A stretch of DNA of 64,000 nt. Source: Pseudomethylobacillus aquaticus. Its GTDB lineage: Bacteria; Pseudomonadota; Gammaproteobacteria; Burkholderiales; Methylophilaceae. Each line of letters starts with the position of its first letter. Within the stretch, counting starts at the first letter, position 1. The notes beneath the pieces were generated by a model. The model had not been told where the DNA came from. It saw only the letters and a program-made list of their open reading frames with translations, and ran no database searches. Positions 35,148-44,538 of the stretch are shown here, in pieces. The stretch covers positions 124,001 to 188,000 of the forward strand of contig NZ_RJVP01000002.1 in the NCBI RefSeq assembly GCF_003730115.1, read 5' to 3'. Made by a program: the position numbers and the translations under genes.

Positions 35148-37931
35148 TTACTGGCAGGCTTCGCACTCCGGGTCATCAATCAAACACTGTTTAGGCTCGG
35201 CTTCTGCGGGTGCCGTCACCGATGACGACACTGCATTCAGTTCGCCGCCCTGGCCGGTCGATTTCTCGGCCGCCGTGGCCCCCAGCGAGCGCAGGTAGTA
35301 GGTGGTTTTGAGGCCACGCAACCAGGCCAGCATGTAGACGTCATTGAGTTTTTTGCCTGAAGGTGCAGCGAAATACAGGTTCAGCGATTGCGCCTGATCG
35401 ATCCATTTCTGGCGGCGCGCAGCGGCTTCCACCAGCCATACCGGATCCACCTCGAAGGCCGTGGCATACAGCTGCTTGAGCTCGGCCGGTACGCGGGCGA
35501 TGGCAGCCAGCGAGCCGTCGTAGTACTTGAGGTCGGAGATCATCACGTCATCCCACAGGCCGCGCGCTTTCAGGTCCTGCACCAGTTGTTCATTCACCAC
35601 GGTGAACTCGCCGGACAGGTTGGATTTGACGTACAGGTTCTGGTATTCCGGCTCGATGCTGGCCGACACGCCAACGATATTGGAGATGGTGGCGGTTGGC
35701 GCGATGGCGACGCAGTTGGAGTTGCGCATGCCCACTTGCTGGATACGGCTGCGCAGAGCATCCCAGTCCAGCGTGGCGGTACGGTCCACCTCCACAGCAC
35801 CACCGCGTGCATCGGACAACAGGTTCAGCGTGTCCAGCGGCAGGATGCCCTGATCCCACAGGCTGCCCTTGAAGCTGGAATAGGCACCGCGCTCTTCGGC
35901 CAGATAGGTGGAGGCCAGGTAGGCGTGGTAGCACACTGCTTCCATGGCGCGGTCCGCGAACTCCACCGCGGCTTGCGAGGCGTAGGCTACGCGCATGGCA
36001 TGCAAGGCATTCTGGAAGCCCATGATGCCCAGACCCACCGGGCGATGACGGTAGTTGGCGTTGCGTGCCTTGCCTACGGCGTAGAAGTTGATGTCCACCA
36101 CATTGTCCAGCATGCGCATCGCCACACGGATGGTGGCGGCCAGTTTGTCCTGATCCAGTACATAGCTTTCGCCTTCGGCCTTGAGGTGGGCCAGCAGGTT
36201 GACCGAGCCCAGGTTGCACACGGCGATCTCGGTGTCCGAGGTGTTCAGGGTGATCTCGGTGCACAGGTTGGAGCTATGCACCACGCCCACGTGTTGCTGC
36301 GGCGAGCGGATGTTGCATGGGTCTTTGAAGGTGATCCACGGATGGCCGGTCTCGAACAGCATGGACAGCATCTTGCGCCATAGCTGCACGGCCGGTACGC
36401 GCTTGAACAGCTTGATCTCGCCATTGTCGGCACGGCGCTCATAGTGGCAGTAGGCGGTTTCGAAGGCTTTGCCGTACAGGTCATGCAAGTCGGGCACGTC
36501 GGAGGGTGAGAACAATGTCCAGTCGGCATTGGCCTGCACGCGCTGCATGAACAGATCGGGGATCCAGTTGGCGGTGTTCATGTCGTGAGTGCGGCGGCGG
36601 TCGTCGCCGGTGTTCTTGCGCAGGTCCAGGAACTCTTCCAGATCCAGATGCCAGGTTTCCAGATAGCCACATACCGCACCCTTGCGCTTGCCGCCCTGAT
36701 TGACGGCAACGGCGGTGTCGTTGACCACCTTGAGGAAGGGGATCACGCCCTGACTCTTGCCATTGGTGCCCTTGATGCGCGAGCCCAGCGCACGTACCGG
36801 GGTCCAGTCATTGCCCAGGCCGCCTGCGAATTTCTGCAGCAGTGCGTTCTCCTTGATGCCCTGATAGATGCCGTCCAGATCATCGCTGACCGTGGTCAGG
36901 TAGCAACTGGACAGTTGCGAATGGCGCGTGCCGCTGTTGAACAGGGTGGGCGTGGAGCTCATGAAATCGAAGCTGGACAGCACGCGGTAGAACTCGATGG
37001 CGCGTGTTTCGCGGTCGATCTCGTTGATGGCTAGGCCCATGGCCACGCGCATGAAGAACACTTGCGGCAGCTCGATGCGGCGTTCCTCGATGTGCAGGAA
37101 ATAACGGTCATACAGGGTTTGCAGGCCCAGATAAGCAAATTGCAGGTCACGGTCGGCCTCCAGCGCAGCCCCCAGCTGTTGCAGGTCGAACTGAGCAAGG
37201 CGCTCGTCGAGCAGCTCGGCATTGACGCCGATGCGGATGTAGTCGCTGAAGTATTCGGCATAACGCTGGTGCATGGCGGCATGCGGGGTGGCTTCGCCGA
37301 GGACTTCGGCACGCAGCTGGTCCAGCAGCAGGCGCGCGGTGACCTGGTTGTAAGCGGGTTCGTGCTCGATGAGGCTGCGTGAAGACAGGATCAGGGCACG
37401 GCGCACTTCGTCGAAGGGGATGCCGTCGTACAGGTCGCGCAGGGCCTGATCCACCACGCGGGCGGGTTGTACCGCGTCGCCCAGGCCTATGCAGGCGTCG
37501 CTGACCAACGCGATCAGCAGCGCAGGCTGCAAGGGCTGGCGCTGGCCATTGCACAGCATGTGCAGCGTGGGTGTTGCGGCCTGCTGCTGGCTGCGTTCGG
37601 CTGCGCGTTTCTCGCGGTACAGCACATAGGCGCGCGCCACATCGTGTTCGCCGGAGCGCATCAGTGCCAGTTCCACCTGATCCTGGATGTCTTCGATGTG
37701 CACGGCACCACCGGATGGCAGGCGGCGCATCAGCGCTTGCAGCACGGTCTGCGTCAGCGTCTGCAATTGCGTACGCAGATGGCTGGATACCTTGTTTTGC
37801 CCGTTCACGGCAAGGAAGGCTTTGTGTAAGGCGAGGGTGATCTTGTCGGCGTCGAAGGTCACCACGCTGCCATTGCGGCGGATGACTTGCAGTGTGGCGG
37901 CATGCGGGCTGGAAAATACGGTGTCGTCCAT
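35148..37931 (-). CDS. nrdA: ribonucleoside-diphosphate reductase class Ia, alpha subunit
   Basis: 927 aa from ATG 37931 (MDDTVFSSPHAATL), preceded by SD CAGGGAG. N-terminal ATP-cone (QVIRRNGSVVTFDADKI), active-site NLCTEITLNT and NLGSVNL, PTATISNIVG, and a C-terminal redox pair CEACQ at the very end. It reduces ribonucleoside diphosphates. The ATP-cone implies dATP feedback. Expression appears to be under a cobalamin riboswitch and probably NrdR (see 38078-38404), which implies that a B12-dependent reductase exists elsewhere in the genome. Confidence 0.96.
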   Translation of the reverse strand: MDDTVFSSPHAATLQVIRRNGSVVTFDADKITLALHKAFLAVNGQNKVSSHLRTQLQTLTQTVLQALMRRLPSGGAVHIEDIQDQVELALMRSGEHDVARAYVLYREKRAAERSQQQAATPTLHMLCNGQRQPLQPALLIALVSDACIGLGDAVQPARVVDQALRDLYDGIPFDEVRRALILSSRSLIEHEPAYNQVTARLLLDQLRAEVLGEATPHAAMHQRYAEYFSDYIRIGVNAELLDERLAQFDLQQLGAALEADRDLQFAYLGLQTLYDRYFLHIEERRIELPQVFFMRVAMGLAINEIDRETRAIEFYRVLSSFDFMSSTPTLFNSGTRHSQLSSCYLTTVSDDLDGIYQGIKENALLQKFAGGLGNDWTPVRALGSRIKGTNGKSQGVIPFLKVVNDTAVAVNQGGKRKGAVCGYLETWHLDLEEFLDLRKNTGDDRRRTHDMNTANWIPDLFMQRVQANADWTLFSPSDVPDLHDLYGKAFETAYCHYERRADNGEIKLFKRVPAVQLWRKMLSMLFETGHPWITFKDPCNIRSPQQHVGVVHSSNLCTEITLNTSDTEIAVCNLGSVNLLAHLKAEGESYVLDQDKLAATIRVAMRMLDNVVDINFYAVGKARNANYRHRPVGLGIMGFQNALHAMRVAYASQAAVEFADRAMEAVCYHAYLASTYLAEERGAYSSFKGSLWDQGILPLDTLNLLSDARGGAVEVDRTATLDWDALRSRIQQVGMRNSNCVAIAPTATISNIVGVSASIEPEYQNLYVKSNLSGEFTVVNEQLVQDLKARGLWDDVMISDLKYYDGSLAAIARVPAELKQLYATAFEVDPVWLVEAAARRQKWIDQAQSLNLYFAAPSGKKLNDVYMLAWLRGLKTTYYLRSLGATAAEKSTGQGGELNAVSSSVTAPAEAEPKQCLIDDPECEACQ

Positions 37932-38077
37932 GTGGGGCTCCCTGTCAAAGGGCGGGGGACGGCTCCGGCAGCACAGCATGTCAGCGACTGGAGACTACAA
38001 AGAAGCGGCGGTCACCGCGTAGACAGCGCGCGCCAATTCCGTGCCGAGGACACCCCGCCTCAAACGTTGATGAAAAT

Positions 38078-38303
38078 CCACGGCAGGTCTCCTGGCTATC
38101 GGGTCTATGCAGGTTGTCGGTCTTCCCGGAAGTTATACAACACTCCCAGTGACGCTAGATGGACAACAGGCTCGCCGATCACAGTTGCGGGGGCAGCTCC
38201 GGCTTGGCCTTGTGTGCAGCGCAACCGATGCGCTGGGCATGAGTTGAAATGGATACAGGGCTTCCGGATTCCCTTTTAATCCGATGCTGGAAACAGCACC
38301 GAG
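38078..38303 (-). ncRNA. cobalamin (B12) riboswitch in the nrdA leader
   Basis: Reading the minus strand from 38303: GGTGCTG, then AAAAGGGAATCCGG, the core GGAGCTGCCCCCGCAACTGTG, CACTGGGA, CCGGGAAGACCGAC, and the 3' element AGCCAGGAGACCTGCCG ending near 38078. These are the conserved elements of the cobalamin riboswitch in order. It lies about 145 nt upstream of the nrdA start on the same strand. No intrinsic terminator is obvious between it and nrdA, so translational control is more likely. Together with 38304-38594 it accounts for most of the 670-bp nrdA upstream gap. Confidence 0.93.
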
Positions 38304-38318
38304 AACCGTAGTGTTGTC

Positions 38319-38349
38319 ACTATAGCGCGGAAGGTATGGTGGGTGTCAA
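38319..38349 (-). promoter_or_regulatory. sigma-70 promoter for nrdA and its riboswitch
   Basis: On the minus strand a perfect -35 TTGACA (38349-38344) is followed after 19 bp by TATAGT (38324-38319). Transcription would begin near 38312, directly ahead of the riboswitch. The spacing is 2 bp longer than ideal. Confidence 0.6.
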
Positions 38350-38358
38350 CCATTAAAA

Positions 38359-38404
38359 ACACAATATATAGACATCAAGCAGGGCGAGTTGTCTATATCT
38401 ATGT
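38359..38404. promoter_or_regulatory. candidate pair of NrdR boxes
   Basis: ACACAATATATAGACA at 38359-38374 matches the core of the NrdR consensus (acaCwAtATaTwGtgt) well; TTGTCTATATCTATGT at 38389-38404 matches less well. Centres are 30 bp apart, about three helical turns, as expected for the paired NrdR sites found in front of reductase genes. They lie just upstream of the nrdA -35. The rest of this gap up to 38603 shows no gene. Confidence 0.55.
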
Positions 38405-38603
38405 TTATGCAGTGAAACATGATGACAGACGCCGCTGGGCTGTCTGATCCCCGCCAGCATCATGTGTGGCTGTGCCGGTTTCGTGACAGTGACGGGTTTT
38501 ATGAACATGAAACCCATTATGTTGGGTAGTTATCAGCAGGGATAAAACGATGTATAAAAAATCATAATAATCCGCGATGATATGAACTAGTGGCTTGGGG
38601 CAC

Positions 38604-40529
38604 ATGGATAAAATGATGTTGGCAGTTTCGATGGCGCAAGCCAGAAGCCTGGTCGATCAGGCACGGCAGGCTTTACAGGTGAATGACATGGCGGCGGGCC
38701 TGGCGGCGCTTGAACAGGCCATAACCTTGCAGAGGAATTCGGCCGGTATTCTGATGTCGGCGGTGCGGCTGGCGTTGTCAGTCAAAGCCTATGCGCAGGC
38801 CGATGACTGGTTGGCGGCTTATACGGGTAAATCCGGCTTTGCCATCCACATGCTGAAAGCGGAGGCCGCACGCGCAAGTGGAAAGCTGGCTGAATGCCTG
38901 GCCATTCTGGCGCAGATGACCGCAACCGAAACGGACCAGCTGTCTGCCATGCGCTTGATGCAGTGTGCGGCCGAGCTCAGTCTTGAGCGTGAACAGGATG
39001 CCATCCTGACGCTGCAACGCTGTTTGCGCGAGGGCGCTATTTCGCAAGCCGGTTTGCGCAAGCTGGCCGAGCTTGCTTATACGCATCGCCAGTTCGGTTT
39101 TTATCTCGTGCTGATGCAAGCCAGTCCCGGCGCGGTGAGCGGGGTCAAGCAGTATTCACGTTGGTTGTATGCCTGTGCAGCCACTGCCAGTTTTGATTCA
39201 TTGTTGCAATTGCAGTCCGTCGCAGCGTCGGTTCCAGTCCATGCCAGTTTCAAGCTGTTTGCTGTGGCGCTTTTGCGTGTTTATCGGCCATCCGACCTGG
39301 CTGAGCATGCTGATGGTCTGGTGGTTGCCAACATTCCAAAGACAGGCATTCAGTTCCTGGAGGAATTGATTGCAGCCCTGCCTGCAGAGCTCAGGCTGCG
39401 TTCAGCAGAGCTGCTCACCGCGATATCGGACGGTCTCAGTCAGCCACGTCAGCGTAATGCCCTGCTGGTGCACTTTGGTCTGCCTGCTGCGGTGTCCGAG
39501 GAGGAGCTGCGCGCGAGCTCAGCCAGCCTGTCCTTGTTGAAAAAGCAGCAACGTATCAAGCGGCGTATCGAGATCGCGCTGCGCATGGGCATGTACCGTC
39601 AGGCAATATCGATCATGCTGAACGCCACGCCCGGTGAAGAAGGCGCGCATTTGCGCATACAGTTTGCCCATAGACTGCTTGAGCTGGGGGTCTGGCAGGA
39701 GGCGCAGCGCCTGCAGGGGCTGATCCTTAAATCCGCAGCCTTGCCGGATGATCATGAAGAGATCCGGCAGCTGGCTCAGCGTGTTGAAGAAGTCAGCACG
39801 GCTCCAGCCAGCCAGTTTGCAGTGGCCCAGCACCATTCACGCCCGGATGAGATGTTTGATGATGGCGCTATCCACCATTACCGGTTTGGTCATGATAGCT
39901 GCATCGTCTGGATCACCGGCCCCGCCAAAGAGATCATGTTTGATTTCGAGATCGTGTTATCCATGCTGCGTGAGCAAAAGATCTCCCTGGTGCGGGTCAT
40001 AGACCGCTCACGTCTGGGCGGCCTGTTCGGTTTTGGTACGAACTTGTTCAATCGACCGGCATCCCAGCAGCTTCTGGCGGAACAGTTGCAGGCGCTTTCT
40101 TATCCGGTTTATGGTCTGATGGGGTATTCGCTGAATGCGACAGGCGCGCTGATTTATGCAGGCGAAATGCCTGCTGCAGGTGCTCTGGCCCTGTCGCCGC
40201 ACACCAAGATGCCCAATCTTGAAGAATCAGGCGGCGGCCGTGCTTCCATACTCAAGCGTATCCTGGCCCGCGGAGCCAGTGTTCCACACGATGTGCTGCC
40301 TGGCCTGGCGGCTCGCAGCCCCCATGCGGTGGTGCATTGCCATTATGGATCGACCTGCCGCTTTGACGTGGCACATGCCGAGCGCCTGTTAGACTTGCCC
40401 AATGTGTCATTGCTGGCTGGCAAGCACGGTGAGCACAATACGCTGGCGCAATTGATTGAAGATGGCCAGATGCAGCATGCCGTGGCGAACTTTCATGCCG
40501 CGATCATGGCGCACAGCGGTCGCGGCTGA
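38604..40529 (+). CDS. unknown protein: helical-repeat (TPR-like) N-terminus plus alpha/beta-hydrolase-like C-terminus
   Basis: 641 aa from ATG 38604; nearby in-frame starts (TTG 38595, ATG 38613) cannot be excluded as the SD is weak. Residues about 5-410 are Ala/Leu-rich helices in TPR-like pairs (ARSLVDQARQALQVNDMAAGLAALEQAI). From about 430 the character changes to alternating strands and helices: SCIVWITGPAKEIMFDFEIVL, GLMGYSLNATGALIYAGEM (possible nucleophile-elbow Ser), VVHCHYGSTCRFDVAHA and GKHGEHNTL (possible catalytic His). The alpha/beta-hydrolase reading is an inference. Stands alone between nrdA (divergent) and alkB. Confidence 0.65.
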   Translation: MDKMMLAVSMAQARSLVDQARQALQVNDMAAGLAALEQAITLQRNSAGILMSAVRLALSVKAYAQADDWLAAYTGKSGFAIHMLKAEAARASGKLAECLAILAQMTATETDQLSAMRLMQCAAELSLEREQDAILTLQRCLREGAISQAGLRKLAELAYTHRQFGFYLVLMQASPGAVSGVKQYSRWLYACAATASFDSLLQLQSVAASVPVHASFKLFAVALLRVYRPSDLAEHADGLVVANIPKTGIQFLEELIAALPAELRLRSAELLTAISDGLSQPRQRNALLVHFGLPAAVSEEELRASSASLSLLKKQQRIKRRIEIALRMGMYRQAISIMLNATPGEEGAHLRIQFAHRLLELGVWQEAQRLQGLILKSAALPDDHEEIRQLAQRVEEVSTAPASQFAVAQHHSRPDEMFDDGAIHHYRFGHDSCIVWITGPAKEIMFDFEIVLSMLREQKISLVRVIDRSRLGGLFGFGTNLFNRPASQQLLAEQLQALSYPVYGLMGYSLNATGALIYAGEMPAAGALALSPHTKMPNLEESGGGRASILKRILARGASVPHDVLPGLAARSPHAVVHCHYGSTCRFDVAHAERLLDLPNVSLLAGKHGEHNTLAQLIEDGQMQHAVANFHAAIMAHSGRG

Positions 40530-40621
40530 TCAAGCTCCGGCAAGCGGCGGCCCCGCCATTTTAGTGATTGGAACAGCATTGCAGCAACAGCAGAAAACAC
40601 AGCGAGAGTGGTGCAGAGGTC

Positions 40622-41263
40622 ATGGATTTGTCGCTATGGCAGTCTGAGTCTCAATCCACGCGTCTGGGCAGCGGTAGTGTCTGGCTGCACGGTAATGCCC
40701 TGGCAGAAGAATCCGTACTGCTGGCAGGTATCGCAGACGCGTTGGCACACGCGCCACTGCGGCAGATGGTCACACCCGGCGGTCAGCCCATGTCGGTGTT
40801 GACCAGCAGTTGTGGCGCGCTGGGCTGGATCAGTGACCGGCGTGGTTACCGCTACAGCGAACGTGACCCGCACACTAATCAGCCTTGGCCACCTATGCCA
40901 GCGGTGTTGTTGCAACTGGCCACCCAGGCAGCTGCGCAAGCCGGCTATGCGGACTTCGTGCCCGATGCCTGCCTCATCAACCAGTATCAACCCGGCGCGC
41001 GCATGGGACTGCATCAGGACAGGGACGAACAGGATTTCAATCAGCCCATCGTGTCGGTCTCGCTGGGCCTGCCGGCGGTGTTCCTGTGGGGAGGTGCCCG
41101 CCGCAGCGACAAAGCCATGCGTGTGCCGCTGCAGCATGGCGATGTGCTGGTGTGGGGTGGGGAGGACAGGCTGCGCTACCATGGCGTGCTGCCGGTCAAG
41201 CCTGGTTCACACCCCTTGCTGGGCAATGTCCGCATCAACCTGACGCTGCGCAAGGCAGCTTGA
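40622..41263 (+). CDS. alkB: AlkB-type 2-oxoglutarate/Fe(II)-dependent DNA repair dioxygenase
   Basis: 213 aa from ATG 40622 with SD AGAGG. Iron ligands HxD...H appear as MGLHQDRDEQD and RLRYHGVLPV; the 2-oxoglutarate-binding Arg and substrate Arg are in GNVRINLTLR. WPPMPAVLLQLA and DACLINQYQPGARMGLHQD are strong AlkB signatures. It oxidatively demethylates 1-methyladenine and 3-methylcytosine. Length (E. coli 216 aa) matches. Confidence 0.95.
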   Translation: MDLSLWQSESQSTRLGSGSVWLHGNALAEESVLLAGIADALAHAPLRQMVTPGGQPMSVLTSSCGALGWISDRRGYRYSERDPHTNQPWPPMPAVLLQLATQAAAQAGYADFVPDACLINQYQPGARMGLHQDRDEQDFNQPIVSVSLGLPAVFLWGGARRSDKAMRVPLQHGDVLVWGGEDRLRYHGVLPVKPGSHPLLGNVRINLTLRKAA

Positions 41264-41499
41264 CCTCGCGCTGCACACCTTTGTTCTCATTTGAACCGGG
41301 AGTTTGAGTCGGCGAGTTTGAACTGACAGCCCGCTGGCATCCTGCTCACCACGCCTAGTTGCACTGGCTGCGCTCTTCGCATGGTTGTCATCACACCTTT
41401 CAGGGCTTAGCATGTTTCCTGTTCAATCAAGCTCGCAACATGATGGCAACCAGCGCTAGATTCGACAACGATCTATCTATATTTCATTCAGGAGGCCGT

Positions 41500-41982
41500 A
41501 TGGAGATGCAGCCTGGTCCAGAACATGACTGGTTAAAGCAGTTGCAAGGTGAGTGGCAAGGTGAATCCGAGGGAGTGTGCGAGCCAGGGCAGGCCGCTCA
41601 ACAGTTCAAAAGTACGGAAACCGGCCGTATGTTGGGCGATTTCTGGGTGCAGCTTAGTGGGCAGGGCGAGATGCCGGGCGGGGGTGTTGCCACCATGCAA
41701 ATGACCTTGGGGTATGACCCGGTCAAGCAAGTCTATGTGGGTACCTGGCTAGGCTCGATGATGAGCCATCTATGGGTGTACGAAGGAAAGCTGGATACTA
41801 CAGGCCGTATCCTGACACTGAGTACCAGCGGACCGGATTTCACTGCGCCAGGCAAGGTCCTGCAATACCGTGACGTGATCGAGATCGTCAATGAAGGTGA
41901 GCGCCGCTTGACTTCGTACACCTTGGGAGAAGGTGGCGTGTGGCAGCAGTTTATGAGCGCACGCTATACACGCAAGCACTAA
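41500..41982 (+). CDS. DUF1579 family protein
   Basis: 160 aa from ATG 41500, chosen because CAGGAGG lies 7 nt upstream; the reading frame is open to 41359 but without similarity. Lipocalin-like all-beta pattern with PGPEHDWLKQLQGEWQGE at the N-terminus, GDFWVQLSGQGEMPG, MQMTLGYDPVKQVYVGTWLGSMM and GRILTLSTSGPDF, which fit DUF1579. Cytoplasmic, function unknown. The 236 bp between alkB and this gene hold nothing else I can identify. Confidence 0.75.
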   Translation: MEMQPGPEHDWLKQLQGEWQGESEGVCEPGQAAQQFKSTETGRMLGDFWVQLSGQGEMPGGGVATMQMTLGYDPVKQVYVGTWLGSMMSHLWVYEGKLDTTGRILTLSTSGPDFTAPGKVLQYRDVIEIVNEGERRLTSYTLGEGGVWQQFMSARYTRKH

Positions 41983-42021
41983 GCGCTGGCTGGGCTGGTC
42001 GCGTGCATCGCGCCACGCCCG

Positions 42022-42570
42022 TCAGCGAGGCGTCGTCGATTCCGGGTAATGGTTTTTGAGCGCGATATAATTGTCGGCAGAGTAGCGCAGATACGCGACT
42101 TCGTCTGCGGTCAAGGCGCGCACCTGCCGCGCCGGGCTGCCCATGTACAGATGCCCGCTTTGCAGCACCTTGCCTTCAGGCACCAGGCTGCCCGCCGCCA
42201 GTAACACCTGGTTCTCGATGATCGCTTTGTCCATGACGATACTGCCCATGCCGATCAGGCATTCATTCTGTATGGTGCAGCCGTGCAGGATGACCTTGTG
42301 CCCCACGGTGACGTAATCGCCCACGATCAGGGGCGAGCCTTGCGGGTCAGCGGCGCTCTTGTGGCTGACGTGCAGCACGGAGAGGTCCTGGATATTGCTG
42401 CCGCGCCCGATGCGGATATGGTTCACATCGCCACGGATCACCACGCCGGGCCAGATGGAGACATCTTCTCCAACATGCACGTCACCGATGACGGTGGCGC
42501 TGTCATGAACGTACACGCCAGCCGCCAGAACCGGCGCAATGCCTTGATAGGCCGAGAGTTTGCTATGCAT
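42022..42570 (-). CDS. gamma-carbonic-anhydrase-like left-handed beta-helix protein
   Basis: 182 aa from ATG 42570; the open frame to 42900 overlaps metX and is not used. Hexapeptide repeats run through VHDSATVIGDVHVGEDVSIWPGVVIRGD, with metal-ligand His residues in LHVSHKS and VGHKVILHGC. This is the YrdA/PaaY/gamma-CA family, which forms trimers; enzymatic activity varies between members. Divergent from metX with only 21 bp between start codons, so their promoters overlap. Confidence 0.9.
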   Translation of the reverse strand: MHSKLSAYQGIAPVLAAGVYVHDSATVIGDVHVGEDVSIWPGVVIRGDVNHIRIGRGSNIQDLSVLHVSHKSAADPQGSPLIVGDYVTVGHKVILHGCTIQNECLIGMGSIVMDKAIIENQVLLAAGSLVPEGKVLQSGHLYMGSPARQVRALTADEVAYLRYSADNYIALKNHYPESTTPR

Positions 42571-42579
42571 AAGGCGTAG

Positions 42580-42585
42580 TATAAT
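42580..42585 (+). promoter_or_regulatory. metX -10 element (TATAAT) implying a leaderless mRNA
   Basis: A perfect TATAAT ends 6 bp before the metX ATG, so initiation about 7 nt downstream would fall on or next to the A of the start codon. No Shine-Dalgarno fits in the remaining 6 bp. The -35 is weak (TTTGCT around 42558-42563). The element also lies in the 21-bp gap shared with the divergent gene. Confidence 0.5.
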
Positions 42586-42591
42586 CCGCGC

Positions 42592-43767
42592 ATGTCTGAA
42601 TCTACTTCTATCGGCATCGTCGCGCCAAAAATCGCTCATTTCAGCGAACCGCTGGCATTGAAAAGCGGCGAGATCCTGCCGCAATACGACCTGGTCTACG
42701 AGACCTATGGCACTCTGAATGCCGACCGTTCCAATGCGGTCATGATCTGTCACGCCCTGTCCGGCCACCACCATGTGGCGGGCAAGCACAGCGAGGAGGA
42801 TAAGTATCCGGGCTGGTGGGATAACCTGATCGGCCCGGGGCGTCCGCTGGATACCAATAAATTCTTCGTGATCGGCCTCAATAATCTGGGTGGCTGTCAT
42901 GGCTCCAGCGGGCCGGCCACCCTCAATCCTGCTACTGGCAAGCCCTGGGGTGCCGCATTCCCGGTAGTCACCGTGGAAGACTGGGTCAATTCACAAGCCA
43001 GGCTGGCCGATTATCTGGGCATCTCGCAGCTGGCCGCGGTGATCGGCGGCAGCCTGGGGGGCATGCAGGCGCTGCAGTGGACGCTGGCCTACCCGGAGCG
43101 TGTGCGTCATGCGCTGGTGATCGCCTCGGCGCCCAACCTCACCGCACAGAACATGGCCTTCAACGAAGTGGCACGCCAGGCCATCATCACTGACCCGGAG
43201 TTCTACGGTGGCGATTATTACGCGCAGGGTGTGGTGCCGCGCCGTGGCTTGCGCATCGCGCGCATGCTGGGCCACATCACCTACCTGTCCGATGACGCCA
43301 TGGGCGCCAAGTTCGGGCGCAAGCTGCGCGACGGCAACATCAAATATGGCTTCGATGTGGAATTCGAGATGGAATCCTACCTGCGCTATCAGGGCGACAA
43401 GTTCGCCGGCGAGTTCGACGCCAATACCTATCTGCGCATGACGCGTGCGCTGGATTATTTCGACCCGGCGCTGCCTTATGGTGGCGACTTGTCGGCGGCA
43501 TTGGCCGGGGTCAAAGCCAAATTCCTGGTGGTGTCTTTCACCAGTGACTGGCGCTTCTCGCCGGCGCGCTCACGCGAGATCGTCAAGGCGCTGCTGGATA
43601 ACGAGCTGTCGGTCAGCTATGCCGAAGTGACCGCGGCACATGGCCACGATGCGTTCCTGATGCCGGATCCGCATTACCACGCCATTCTGCGTACCTATCT
43701 GGGTACGGTGCTGAGTGCAGCGGATGACGCTAGTCGCAGTGCTGCTGATACAGGAGTTGCATCATGA
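42592..43767 (+). CDS. metX: homoserine O-acyltransferase
   Basis: 391 aa alpha/beta-hydrolase. Nucleophile Ser in [12 protein letters not shown]; Asp in [10 protein letters not shown]; His in [37 protein letters not shown] and [18 protein letters not shown] match MetX. It acylates homoserine in methionine synthesis; whether acetyl or succinyl is used cannot be decided here (many MetX paired with MetW prefer succinyl-CoA). ATGA overlap with metW. Confidence 0.95.
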   Translation: MSESTSIGIVAPKIAHFSEPLALKSGEILPQYDLVYETYGTLNADRSNAVMICHALSGHHHVAGKHSEEDKYPGWWDNLIGPGRPLDTNKFFVIGLNNLGGCHGSSGPATLNPATGKPWGAAFPVVTVEDWVNSQARLADYLGISQLAAVIGGSLGGMQALQWTLAYPERVRHALVIASAPNLTAQNMAFNEVARQAIITDPEFYGGDYYAQGVVPRRGLRIARMLGHITYLSDDAMGAKFGRKLRDGNIKYGFDVEFEMESYLRYQGDKFAGEFDANTYLRMTRALDYFDPALPYGGDLSAALAGVKAKFLVVSFTSDWRFSPARSREIVKALLDNELSVSYAEVTAAHGHDAFLMPDPHYHAILRTYLGTVLSAADDASRSAADTGVAS

Positions 43768-44369
43768 CCAGCCCGCTGAATAGCGCCGAGTTCCGGCAGG
43801 ATTTTGCCATCATCGCAGGCTGGATGACCTTCGGTGGCAAGGTGCTGGACCTGGGCTGCGGTGATGGCAGCCTGTTGCAGTTCCTGCGGCAATCGCTGGA
43901 AGTGCGCGGCTATGGCGTGGAGAAAGACGATGCCAACTGCCTGGCCGCCATGGGCAACGGCGTCAATGTGATCCAGATGGACCTGGAGGCCGGCCTGTCC
44001 GGTTTCGAGGCGCGTTCCTTCGATGTGGTCATCCTGTCGCAGACCCTGCAGGCCATGCGCAACACCGAGGGCATCGTGCAGGAGATGTTGCGCGTCGGCC
44101 GTGAAGCCATCGTCACCTTCCCGAATTTTGGCTATTGGCGTCACCGCATGCAGCTGATCGCCGGGCAGATGCCAGTGTCTGAAGAGCTACCCTACCAGTG
44201 GTACGACACGCCTAACGTGCACTTGTGCACCATCAAGGATTTTGACGAATTCTGTGTCAATCACCACATTCAGGTGCTGGAGCGGCGCGTCATCACCAAC
44301 GGTGAGGCGGTGCACCGCCTGCCCAACCTGTTGGGTAGCCTGGCCATGTACCGCATCCGCCGCGACTGA
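43764..44369 (+). CDS. metW: methionine biosynthesis protein MetW
   Basis: 201 aa SAM-methyltransferase-like protein with [14 protein letters not shown] near residue 30, [28 protein letters not shown], and [37 protein letters not shown], all MetW signatures. It starts inside the metX stop (ATGA). The metX-metW pair is conserved in Proteobacteria; MetW is reported to support MetX activity. Confidence 0.95.
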   Translation: MTSPLNSAEFRQDFAIIAGWMTFGGKVLDLGCGDGSLLQFLRQSLEVRGYGVEKDDANCLAAMGNGVNVIQMDLEAGLSGFEARSFDVVILSQTLQAMRNTEGIVQEMLRVGREAIVTFPNFGYWRHRMQLIAGQMPVSEELPYQWYDTPNVHLCTIKDFDEFCVNHHIQVLERRVITNGEAVHRLPNLLGSLAMYRIRRD

Positions 44370-44538
44370 CCCCCTGTTCCATCACGGCCGGGATATCTGT
44401 TGTATGCATGCAGTTGAGGCGTAAAGATTTGCTGTAATTTTTTCTGAGCGCTGTTCAATTAGCCGCTGAATATGGTTAGATTCGTCATGGCAACCATCAT
44501 GTTGATGGTCAGCCTACCTGAACTGTATTCGGATGTAG

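Noticed and set aside
42571-42900. N-terminal extension of the gamma-CA-like gene to 42900
   Set aside because: The extension lies antisense to metX coding sequence and precedes the conserved start MHSKLSAYQG; the ATG at 42570 is used.
44493-44509. Inverted repeat ACCATCA-TGT-TGATGGT upstream of the SpoIIE-like gene
   Set aside because: The 7-bp arms are short and no match to a known regulator was recognised; not strong enough to report as an operator.
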